Source of the DNA: Bdellovibrio sp.
GTDB taxonomy: Bacteria; Bdellovibrionota; Bdellovibrionia; Bdellovibrionales; UBA1609
Direction of reading: 5' to 3'
DNA: 5,091 bases
Assembly (NCBI GenBank): GCA_003694355.1
Contig: RFKI01000308.1
Span: 1-5,091, forward strand
Part shown: piece after piece, positions 1-5,091 of the stretch
How positions within the stretch are numbered: the first letter of the stretch is position 1
Layout: every line of letters begins with the position of its first letter
Position numbers and translations under genes: made by a program
Notes under the pieces: generated by a model
The model's database searches: none
Seen by the model: only the letters and a program-made list of their open reading frames with translations
What the model was told of the DNA's origin: nothing

Positions 1-18
1 ACCTTTATATTCACTCAC
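1..18 (-). CDS. Possible start of the next operon gene (partial, cut by window edge)
   Basis: Fourteen bases after the stop codon of the DUF151 gene, a GTG at 18-16 is preceded by GGAG (29-26) with a 7-base spacer, a good Shine-Dalgarno arrangement. The six codons that remain (V/M S E Y K G) are open to the window edge. This would be a third gene of the miaB operon. Six codons cannot identify a product, and a second GTG at 14-12 is an alternative start. The call rests only on the ribosome-binding site and the tight spacing, so it is tentative. Confidence 0.3.
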
Positions 19-31
19 AATACATCTCCAA

Positions 32-526
32 TTAATTCATATAATAATAAAAATCATTTCCTTCTTTATTTCCTGCCAAAAGAACATCCAAAGAAGAACT
101 TTCAATCTCTCTACAACTTTCCATAAAATGAGCGGTTACAAAATACCTGGATGAGACACTTAAACAAAAAGGAAGAGCTTTATCAGCTCGACTTTCCAAT
201 TTCCTTAACTGATCACTTCCCGTAAAATATAAATCCATGTATTGTTGATTCCCAGAAACTTTATGAAAAACACACTTTTCCAGGCAAATGCCCAAACGTC
301 CTAAGGCCTTCCATGTGACTTCATGTCCACTTTCTTCTCTTAAACTTTGATAAGATAAACCAGATAATAGATAATGGATGGAAGCCTGACTGGCCCAAAC
401 AGGAACTGTATATTTGCCCTCTTCATCCTGAAACAACACAACAGGCCTTTCAAAATCCAAACCCATCGTCACTCCGTAAGGAAAAACCTCTATAAGGGCT
501 TCTTGTTCCTCGGCTATCTTTCTCAT
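32..526 (-). CDS. DUF151 / bifunctional nuclease family protein (divergent)
   Basis: This 164-residue protein resembles the DUF151 ('bifunctional nuclease') family. Visible family-like blocks are the N-terminal strand region with VVLFQDEEGKYTVPVW (29-44), the helix following VPVWASQASIHYLLSG (41-56), and ESRADKAL (111-118), which lines up with the family's usual D-A-R-P-S-D-A-I block but is clearly diverged. Some plant and bacterial members have reported DNase/RNase activity; many are uncharacterised, so activity here is not assured. There is no signal peptide or membrane segment, so it is probably cytoplasmic. The ATG overlaps the miaB stop as ATGA (526-523), and AGAGGG lies 8 bases upstream, which fixes the start and implies translational coupling to miaB. 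The C-terminus ends in an unusual run of tyrosines (FYYYMN). Family assignment is fairly sure; biochemical role is unknown. Confidence 0.8.
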   Translation of the reverse strand: MRKIAEEQEALIEVFPYGVTMGLDFERPVVLFQDEEGKYTVPVWASQASIHYLLSGLSYQSLREESGHEVTWKALGRLGICLEKCVFHKVSGNQQYMDLYFTGSDQLRKLESRADKALPFCLSVSSRYFVTAHFMESCREIESSSLDVLLAGNKEGNDFYYYMN

Positions 527-1857
527 AATAAATGCCCTCTTAATGTTTGAGGAAAAGCTTCTGAAACCTGAACGTCTACCATTTTTCCAACAAGTTCCTG
601 TTCGCCTTTTAAAGGAAAATGAACCACCTTGTTTTGAGTGGACCGACCAATTCCTCGACCTTCACTTGTTTTTTCCACCAATACTTGAACGATCTTTCCC
701 ACATATTTTTGACTCAACTGTTGGGCAATGGATTTATGCTTATCAAAAAGCCTTTGAAGCCTTTCAGATTTTACGTCCTCAGGAAGCTGATCTGAAAACC
801 GAGCAGCTTTTGTAAACGGACGAGGGCTGTATTTAAAAGCATAAAGACTCTCATAGGGCACTTCATCCAGCAAAGACAATGTTTCCTGAAACTGCTCTTC
901 GGTTTCACCTGGAAACCCAACAATAATATCGGTGGAGAGAACAGCTTGTGGCAAGTACTTAAAAATCATTTTCACTTTCTGAATATACTCTTCCCGGGAG
1001 TACCCCCTATTCATTCTTTCTAAAACTTTGGAGTTACCTGACTGCACCGGCAAGTGGATGTACTCCATAACCTTTTCAGACTCTTCAAACATCACCTGAA
1101 CCAGTTCCTCATTAAAATCCTTGGGATGACTGGTTGTAAAACGAATCCGTTGAATATCAGTTTCTCTGGATAGAGTTTTTAATAGTTGTGCAAAGTTTGC
1201 CCCACATGCAGACTTGTAAGAATTTACATTCTGCCCCAGTAAGGTGACCTCTTTAACACCTCGTTGAACCAAAGATTGCACATCTTTAACAAGCTCCGCA
1301 AGAGCCCGGCTTCTCTCTCTTCCTCTTGTAAAAGGCACCACACAAAAAGTGCAAAAATTATCACAACCTTTCGTAATATTCACAAAAGTGGAAACTCCAG
1401 GATTTCTCACTAAGGTTTGAATTTGATAAGGCTTTTGATGCTCAAAGCGAACCTTTGCAATCTTTTGGTGCGATGACTTCAGCTTTTCAACAATATCGGG
1501 CAGCTCATCAATGGCATCAGTTCCAAATACAAAGTCCAACAAAGGAATATCTGTCAAAAGCCGAGTCTTTTCCTGTTGAGCCACACAACCACCAACACCG
1601 ATCAATAAATCGGGATTGTTTTTCTTGAGCTCCTTATAACGACCCACCTCAGAATGAACTTTATGAACGGGCTTTTCTCTCACACTACAGGAGTTAATAA
1701 TAATTAGGGAAGCTTGATCCGGAGAATTCACGGGCTCATAGTTGACCATTTCTAGCAGGCTCAGCATACGCTCCGTGTCATTCTCGTTCATTTGACAGCC
1801 ATATGTGGAGATATACACACCCTGTCTTTTCGAGCTAAGAGGCTTTACATTTATCAT
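523..1857 (-). CDS. miaB: tRNA-2-methylthio-N6-dimethylallyladenosine synthase MiaB
   Basis: This 444-residue radical-SAM methylthiotransferase converts i6A37 to ms2i6A37 in tRNAs that read codons beginning with U, downstream of MiaA. The domains are complete and in the family order. The N-terminal UPF0004 domain carries the auxiliary [4Fe-4S] ligands C21 (YGCQMNENDTERM), C57 (NSCSVREKP) and C91 (GGCVAQQ). The radical-SAM core has the CX3CX2C motif C165/C169/C172 in KGCDNFCTFCVVPFTRGRE. A C-terminal TRAM RNA-binding domain lies at about 383-444. The VVPFTRGRE segment after the SAM cysteines favours MiaB over RimO or MtaB. ATG at 1857 is the only good start: an in-frame TAA lies at 1884-1882, and the next Met is after C21. 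No Shine-Dalgarno sequence precedes it, and the upstream promoter predicts a leaderless transcript. It is the first gene of its operon and overlaps the DUF151 gene by 4 bases. Confidence 0.97.
   Translation of the reverse strand: MINVKPLSSKRQGVYISTYGCQMNENDTERMLSLLEMVNYEPVNSPDQASLIIINSCSVREKPVHKVHSEVGRYKELKKNNPDLLIGVGGCVAQQEKTRLLTDIPLLDFVFGTDAIDELPDIVEKLKSSHQKIAKVRFEHQKPYQIQTLVRNPGVSTFVNITKGCDNFCTFCVVPFTRGRERSRALAELVKDVQSLVQRGVKEVTLLGQNVNSYKSACGANFAQLLKTLSRETDIQRIRFTTSHPKDFNEELVQVMFEESEKVMEYIHLPVQSGNSKVLERMNRGYSREEYIQKVKMIFKYLPQAVLSTDIIVGFPGETEEQFQETLSLLDEVPYESLYAFKYSPRPFTKAARFSDQLPEDVKSERLQRLFDKHKSIAQQLSQKYVGKIVQVLVEKTSEGRGIGRSTQNKVVHFPLKGEQELVGKMVDVQVSEAFPQTLRGHLL
535..540 (-). promoter_or_regulatory. 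Ribosome binding site of the DUF151 gene
   Basis: AGAGGG on the minus strand sits 8 bases before the ATG at 526, inside the last codons of miaB. Together with the ATGA overlap it supports the chosen start. It contrasts with miaB itself, which has no such site. Confidence 0.6.
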
Positions 1858-1871
1858 GGGGTGAATATAGT
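1844..1871 (+). promoter_or_regulatory. Divergent sigma70-type promoter for the 1902-2432 gene
   Basis: On the plus strand, TTTACA (1844-1849) and TATAGT (1866-1871) are 16 bases apart. The predicted start is near 1876-1878, giving a leader of about 25 bases to the ATG at 1902. The -35 box lies inside the first codons of miaB, and the -10 box overlaps the miaB -10 box (1864-1869) on the other strand, so the two promoters probably compete for polymerase or share its binding. Confidence 0.5.
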
Positions 1872-1892
1872 CTGGAGCCCTTTAAAGGTCAA
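1864..1892 (-). promoter_or_regulatory. Sigma70-type promoter for miaB operon, predicting a leaderless mRNA
   Basis: On the minus strand, TTGACC (1892-1887) and TATATT (1869-1864) are separated by exactly 17 bases, close to the sigma70 consensus. Standard spacing places +1 at 1857, which is the A of the miaB ATG. Absence of any Shine-Dalgarno sequence before miaB fits this. The boxes are read directly; the transcription start is inferred. Confidence 0.65.
1879..1888. repeat. 10-base perfect palindrome in the divergent promoter region
   Basis: CCTTTAAAGG is a perfect palindrome that overlaps the miaB -35 box by two bases and lies just downstream of the predicted rightward transcription start. 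The position would suit an operator acting on both promoters, but a palindrome this short can arise by chance and no second copy was noticed in the window. Confidence 0.25.
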
Positions 1893-1901
1893 ATTCCAAA
1901 A

Positions 1902-2432
1902 ATGAAAGAAGGACTTATGGAACCACGATTACCTTCCTCAAAGAAGTGGACCCCTTTTCCCAAAGAACTTTTATCAAACATTGAAGAAGTGTTTACCAAA
2001 AACTTCAAAAAAGCCTCACAAAAAGGCATTTTTAAAGCTCAAGGTCGTATTTATAGCCAAGAAATTCTTTTTCGCATTGGTTACAAAAAAAACGATGAAA
2101 TCCGTTATGCCAATTTTGAAGTTTCAATAGAGTATAACCCTAAGAAAGAAAATGCTCTTAAACTCATTTATACCGCCATTGATTGCACAGCTTCTCTAAT
2201 GGATCAATTCTTTGAGGAAGAAGACTTCCACGCCTTTCCTAAAAATTGGCAATCCTTTAATGTGGGAAAGAAAGAAGTGTTTATCCAAACTCATTCTGAA
2301 AACCCAGAACTAGAAGCAGAAGCTGACAAGCTCTTAGGCATTGAACGATCAGACAACCTGGTTCAAGAAGAGAAATCTCCCCTGGATGAACTTTTAGAAG
2401 AAAAAGATTCAGAGACTTCTTCCAAAAAATAA
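1902..2432 (+). CDS. Conserved-looking hypothetical protein, unknown family
   Basis: I do not recognise this 176-residue protein. It has no signal peptide, membrane segment or metal motif, so it is probably cytoplasmic. It looks like a small alpha/beta domain: a helix around 20-40 (PKELLSNIEEVFTKNF), alternating strand-like segments at about 48-62 (GRIYSQEILFRIGY) and 67-79 (IRYANFEVSIEYN), then a helical stretch at 84-107, a further strand KKEVFIQTH (123-131), and a helix ENPELEAEADKLLG (133-146). The last 30 residues are a charged, low-complexity tail rich in E, S and K. ATG 1902 is chosen as the first start after the promoter. ATG 1917 is an alternative: it has AGAAGGA just upstream, but only 3 bases away. 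It is the only rightward gene in the window, is divergent from miaB, and its tail overlaps the M20 peptidase gene on the opposite strand by 70 bases. Coding is supported by its length, good promoter and ordinary protein composition. Confidence 0.75.
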   Translation: MKEGLMEPRLPSSKKWTPFPKELLSNIEEVFTKNFKKASQKGIFKAQGRIYSQEILFRIGYKKNDEIRYANFEVSIEYNPKKENALKLIYTAIDCTASLMDQFFEEEDFHAFPKNWQSFNVGKKEVFIQTHSENPELEAEADKLLGIERSDNLVQEEKSPLDELLEEKDSETSSKK

Positions 2433-3784
2433 ATACAGGACACAACTGCCTTCTCCCATCCCTGTTTGCTCAGGCTTTCATTTTCAGAATGGGCTTTTGT
2501 TTCAGCATCTTCCACTCCTATTAAAAGAGCTGGAACGCCTCCCAGAGCTTCTGTAAAAGATTGAACAAAAGGAATGCTGGCCCCACACCCCATTAAAACA
2601 GGGTCTTTCCCCCAGGCCCTTTTCATAGAGTCTTGCATGGCCTGAAAAGCCTTATGATCTGTGGATGTCTGCCACCAATCCCCAAAGCCTTCCGATGTCA
2701 CACTCAAATGAAGTCCAAAAGGACAAACTTTTTCCAAGTGGGCCTTAACCAAATCAAACACCTTCTGAGGCTCCATAAAAGGCACCGTGCGGATGCTGAG
2801 CTTAGCCCAAGCTCTATCACAAATAATATTTCCAGCTTGCTGTCTGGAACTAGCCTGAAAAGCATTAACGGTTAAGGACGGCTCAAACCACAGACTTTCC
2901 TTAATATGATTTTCTGGAACTCTGAACTGAACCCCGTCTAAAAGCCCCGCTTCTTCTCGAAATTTTTGAGCATCAAAAGGAGGAACGGATTTTTTCTGTG
3001 TATCCACCATAGATAAGATTTCTGGAAGAGCGATATTCCCCTTATCATCCACAAGAGAGGCAATCATCTGACAAAGGCTCATGGCGGGGTCTGGCAAAGG
3101 GCCACTCCAAAGACCCGAGTGTAAAGATTGTTTATAGCCTTGAACCTCCACCTCAAAAGGAACAATCCCTCTTAAAGAAACCGTAATCCCTGGAGTTTCC
3201 TGATCATAATTTTCCACATCGGGAATAATAATCATATCAGAGCTTAAAAGCTCCACATGCTTTTCCAAAAAAGTCTCTAACCCCGGAGAACCAATCTCCT
3301 CTTCACCTTCCATAAGAACTTTCACATTTACAGGCAGTTTCCCTGAACCTTGAACCCAGCAATCCACTGTGGCTAAGTCCAAAAGCACACCACCTTTGTC
3401 ATCAGCAGCCCCTCTTCCATAAAGACGCTGATTCCTGTCTTGCAGTTGAAAAGGGGGAGATAACCAAAGGGCCTCATCTCCTGGCGGCTGGACATCATAA
3501 TGAGCATAAAAGAGCACCGTGGGTTTTTGAGGGTCTTCTATTCTTTCCCCATAAATATAGGGTCTCAAAGAGTTTTCACCCTCTAAAATCTGCACATGGT
3601 TTAACCCCACCTCTTTCATAAGGTCTGCCACCTTTAAAGCACACTGGTAAACAGGCTCCTGAGAAAAGCCTTCAAAGCTCACACTGGGGATAGCTACTAG
3701 CTCCGATAACCACTGATAGTACTTCTCTTTGTTTTTTAAAAAATGGGTGGTTGCAGGCTGAACTTTTTGTTCAATATTCGTCAT
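2363..3784 (-). CDS. M20 family metallopeptidase (dipeptidase-like)
   Basis: This is a 473-residue zinc peptidase of the M20 (ArgE/DapE/CPG2/carnosine dipeptidase) family that hydrolyses a short peptide or acylated amino acid; the exact substrate cannot be read from the sequence. All catalytic positions expected by comparison with known members are present: H95 and D97 (AHYDVQPPGD), bridging D128 (GRGAADDKGG), general base E162 and ligand E163 (MEGEEEIGSPG), D189 (IIPDVEN), dimerisation-domain H222 (HSGLWSG) and final ligand H432 (AHSENESL). The inserted dimerisation domain spans roughly 198-330. It has no signal peptide, so it is probably cytoplasmic. The start is set at ATG 3784: an upstream in-frame ATG at 3883 would add 33 residues unlike the family that merely reflect the overlapping gene. 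The chosen start overlaps the upstream gene by 14 bases and has only a weak ribosome site, suggesting translational coupling. The final ~13 residues (serine-rich) exceed the family core and overlap the convergent gene. Confidence 0.93.
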   Translation of the reverse strand: MTNIEQKVQPATTHFLKNKEKYYQWLSELVAIPSVSFEGFSQEPVYQCALKVADLMKEVGLNHVQILEGENSLRPYIYGERIEDPQKPTVLFYAHYDVQPPGDEALWLSPPFQLQDRNQRLYGRGAADDKGGVLLDLATVDCWVQGSGKLPVNVKVLMEGEEEIGSPGLETFLEKHVELLSSDMIIIPDVENYDQETPGITVSLRGIVPFEVEVQGYKQSLHSGLWSGPLPDPAMSLCQMIASLVDDKGNIALPEILSMVDTQKKSVPPFDAQKFREEAGLLDGVQFRVPENHIKESLWFEPSLTVNAFQASSRQQAGNIICDRAWAKLSIRTVPFMEPQKVFDLVKAHLEKVCPFGLHLSVTSEGFGDWWQTSTDHKAFQAMQDSMKRAWGKDPVLMGCGASIPFVQSFTEALGGVPALLIGVEDAETKAHSENESLSKQGWEKAVVSCIYFLEEVSESFSSKSSSRGDFSS

Positions 3785-4415
3785 CTGTAGACTCTGAATT
3801 GGTGATGGCCACACCTTGAATTTCATCCAGATAAGACTTATCTTCTTCTTCGAACCCTGAAGAGCTTCCAGCCAGTTTTTCATCTAACTCTAACTCATGA
3901 ATGGCTGCCAGAAAGTCTTTTTCACTTCTTAAATCTTTCTTAAGGATTTCCAAGTACTTATCTGAATATCTTGACGTGAGTTCTTCAATATACCTTTCCA
4001 GCTTTCCTCCAGATAGTATTTTTTTCCTTTGCTGGATTTTCTTCCAATATAATAAGTAATGATAGCGACAATACTGATCCACATTGGCAATTTGGTCACA
4101 ATCTGAAACTTTACAATAACGACGCCCTTCAGCATCTGTGAGAACAACCTCTTCTATGGAAGGAGTTTCCTCCGAAACAAGGTCTAAAATCTCCTCAGAA
4201 GGAGCAGCTGCTTTTAAGCTCTCCTCTTCCAAAGCTTTTTGCGTACTCTTCTTTTTCGCTTTTAAAGGCTTTTGTTTAGATTTTTTATCTTGAGAAGGCT
4301 TGGCCACTGATCTGGTTTTCTTTTTCGTGACCTTCTTTTTTTTAACCGCTTTCTTAGCCGTGGTCTTCTTTTTAGCTACTTTTTTAGTTGTTTTCGTCTT
4401 TTTCTTTTTTGCCAT
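3771..4415 (-). CDS. Lysine-rich protein with a Cys/His zinc-knuckle-like domain
   Basis: This 214-residue protein has a striking modular composition. Residues 1-60 form a histone H1-like basic tail with 29 lysines, in runs such as KKKTTAKKAVKKKKVTKKK. Residues 61-92 are an acidic linker. Residues 101-119 carry C101-X4-C106-X9-C116-X2-H119 (RYCKVSDCDQIANVDQYCRYHY), a probable single zinc knuckle like the short C..C..C..H modules in some DNA-binding proteins. It is followed by an aromatic/basic helix (LLYWKKIQQRKK, 121-132), a helical segment KLERYIEELTSRYSDKYLEILKKDL (138-162), and an acidic C-terminal tail ending TDDEY. I recall similar hypothetical proteins in Bdellovibrio, but cannot confirm this here. 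A nucleoid or RNA-binding role is an inference from the basic tail and knuckle. It lies 43 bases downstream of the repeat-protein gene and overlaps the peptidase start by 14 bases. No Shine-Dalgarno sequence sits at a usual distance from its ATG. Confidence 0.85.
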   Translation of the reverse strand: MAKKKKTKTTKKVAKKKTTAKKAVKKKKVTKKKTRSVAKPSQDKKSKQKPLKAKKKSTQKALEEESLKAAAPSEEILDLVSEETPSIEEVVLTDAEGRRYCKVSDCDQIANVDQYCRYHYLLYWKKIQQRKKILSGGKLERYIEELTSRYSDKYLEILKKDLRSEKDFLAAIHELELDEKLAGSSSGFEEEDKSYLDEIQGVAITNSESTDDEY

Positions 4416-4451
4416 ACGATAAAATCTGTTTCATTTCCCTTTTCAGGTCAA
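4416..4451 (-). promoter_or_regulatory. Weak candidate promoter before the lysine-rich protein gene
   Basis: TTGACC (4451-4446) lies with its first base 36 bases upstream of the ATG at 4415, nearly the same hexamer-to-start geometry as at miaB (35). The matching -10 is poor: CAGATT (4428-4423) at 17-base spacing, three of six matches. If used, transcription would start at about the start codon. The gap is only 43 bases and could equally be an ordinary intergenic space within an operon. Confidence 0.25.
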
Positions 4452-4458
4452 GTAAGAA

Positions 4459-5091
4459 TTAATAAATCAACCGAATATCCCCATTTTTTGTCCGCACAAA
4501 AACGCTTCCTGAAGAAGGGCCTCCTCGAAGACGCCCCTGCCTCAATTTAAGCTGGGCATAGCGTGTTAATTTTAAAAAGTCAGGCACATAAAGCTTTCCT
4601 TCTTCCGTCCCAAGGTTGACCCACGCTCCTGATTTTTTTAAGCGCAAAGTTACAGGAGCATCCTCTGTGCGCACTCTAACCCTCACTTTATCTTTTAAAG
4701 TCAAAGAGATTTTGCCCTGTAAAGAACTTCCAGTAACGGCTCCTTCCACAAAGGCCGCTGAAATAATAGAGCGGCCTCCTTTAAACTCAAAATCCCCCTT
4801 AAGCCTTTTCACCTCACTTCGCCCCTCAAAAGAAGAAAGCTCCAGACGCCCTTCTGATTGCGCCACCTGTGTGGATCCCGAAAAATTATGAACATGCAGA
4901 TCCCCTTTTACTCTCGAAATTTTCATCTGACTTTTATAAGCATTTAGATAAACAGGGCCTCCTTCCAATTTCTGAACTTGAACTTGCCCCCGATATTGGT
5001 AAACCTTGATGGCCCCCTTGTAGTCTGAAATCAACACCTTTCCTTCATGAAGATTAACTTGGCCTTCACCTTCCCAACCTTGGAAGACAAC
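4459..5091 (-). CDS. Beta-strand-repeat (DUF4097-like) protein, C-terminal part (5' end outside window)
   Basis: The reading frame is open from the right edge to TAA at 4461-4459, giving the last 210 residues; the GTG at 5037 is internal because the repeat pattern continues upstream of it to the edge. From visible residue 8 to 134 the protein is an almost exact nine-residue repeat of form G-x-h-x-h-x-x-h-x (h hydrophobic), for example GAIKVYQYR, GQVQVQKLE, GDLHVHNFS, GRLELSSFE. This is the pattern of DUF4097-type putative adhesin/beta-solenoid domains. It then passes into strands such as KVRVRVRTE and DAPVTLRLKKS, and the end (GGPSSGSVFVRTKNGDIRLIY) again resembles a DUF4097 rung. Localisation cannot be judged because the N-terminus is missing; such domains occur both in cell-surface and in cytoplasmic or membrane-anchored proteins. 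It is the first visible gene of the leftward cluster with the lysine-rich protein and the peptidase. Function is unknown; a structural or binding scaffold is the likeliest role. Confidence 0.8.
   Translation of the reverse strand, partial: VVFQGWEGEGQVNLHEGKVLISDYKGAIKVYQYRGQVQVQKLEGGPVYLNAYKSQMKISRVKGDLHVHNFSGSTQVAQSEGRLELSSFEGRSEVKRLKGDFEFKGGRSIISAAFVEGAVTGSSLQGKISLTLKDKVRVRVRTEDAPVTLRLKKSGAWVNLGTEEGKLYVPDFLKLTRYAQLKLRQGRLRGGPSSGSVFVRTKNGDIRLIY
4690..5070 (-). repeat. Protein-level nonapeptide repeat array, about 14 units
   Basis: Fourteen consecutive units are visible in the coding sequence. Thirteen are exactly nine residues and one (GGPVYLNAYK) is ten. Position 1 is Gly in twelve units and Ser in two (SQMKISRVK, SIISAAFVE). 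Positions 3, 5 and 8 are mostly hydrophobic or aromatic. The DNA of the units is not obviously repeated, so this is an old, diverged array under structural constraint, not a recent tandem duplication. Residues upstream to the window edge (VVFQGWE) fit the same register, so the array starts outside the window. Confidence 0.75.

Noticed and set aside
543..815. Plus-strand 90-residue open frame opposite miaB
   Set aside because: It lies wholly antisense to the TRAM end of a clearly conserved miaB and has no recognisable domain or ribosome site; a shadow frame.
2300..2470. Intrinsic terminator for either convergent gene
   Set aside because: Only 4-base stems such as AACC/GGTT with a one-base loop were found and none is followed by a T run on the proper strand.
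2633..2875. Plus-strand 80-residue open frame opposite the M20 peptidase
   Set aside because: Antisense to conserved catalytic-domain coding, with no promoter or family resemblance; a shadow frame.
3785..3883. Longer start for the M20 peptidase (33 extra residues from ATG 3883)
   Set aside because: The extra residues arise from the alternate frame of the lysine-rich gene, do not resemble M20 N-termini, and would make a 112-base overlap; ATG 3784 gives the usual family length.
3929..4147. Minus-strand 72-residue open frame inside the lysine-rich gene
   Set aside because: Same-strand alternate frame over the conserved knuckle domain; no independent support.
4384..4434. Possible 16-codon leader peptide (ATG 4434-4432) before and overlapping the lysine-rich gene
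   Set aside because: The GGG upstream is only two bases from its ATG, and its later codons merely reflect the lysine tail in another frame; no evidence of attenuation structure.
4616..4891. Plus-strand 91-residue open frame opposite the repeat protein
   Set aside because: Antisense to the regular nonapeptide array, with unremarkable composition and no ribosome site; a shadow frame.
4459..5037. GTG at 5037 as the true start of the repeat protein
   Set aside because: The frame stays open to the window edge and the nine-residue repeat continues upstream of this codon, so it is internal.

Overview
This AT-rich window (roughly 40% GC by eye, not counted) is a compact piece of an ordinary bacterial chromosome. 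It holds four complete protein genes with recognisable domains or features, one complete gene of unknown family, one gene cut by the right edge, and possibly the first codons of a gene cut by the left edge. I see no RNA gene, insertion sequence, CRISPR array, phage gene or recognisable terminator. The gene set (miaB followed directly by a divergent DUF151 protein, an M20 dipeptidase, and a lysine-rich protein with a Cys/His knuckle resembling hypothetical proteins I recall from Bdellovibrio) suggests a low-GC member of the Bdellovibrionota. This is inference from memory, not a search result.

Layout. Positions 1-1857 form a leftward operon: miaB (523-1857), then a DUF151 'bifunctional nuclease' family gene (32-526) joined by an ATGA stop/start overlap, then perhaps a further gene starting at position 18. 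Positions 1858-1901 are a 44-base divergent regulatory region with a good sigma70-type promoter on each strand; their -10 boxes overlap. The leftward promoter predicts a transcript beginning at the A of the miaB start codon, so miaB may be leaderless. A rightward gene of unknown function (1902-2432) runs into the 3' end of the next leftward gene, and the two overlap tail to tail by 70 bases.

Positions 2363-5091 form a second leftward cluster. In transcription order it has a beta-repeat protein built from nine-residue units (4459 to beyond 5091), a 43-base gap, a lysine-rich zinc-knuckle protein (3771-4415), and an M20 metallopeptidase (2363-3784) whose start overlaps the preceding gene by 14 bases.

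Functionally, miaB is tRNA modification housekeeping (ms2i6A37), the M20 enzyme is probably a cytoplasmic dipeptidase, the lysine-rich protein is a candidate nucleic-acid or nucleoid-binding factor, and the repeat protein is a probable DUF4097-like beta-solenoid. I see no clear evidence of a new multi-gene system. The points most worth a second look are the shared divergent promoter with leaderless miaB, the chimeric lysine-tail/zinc-knuckle protein, and the very regular nonapeptide repeat.
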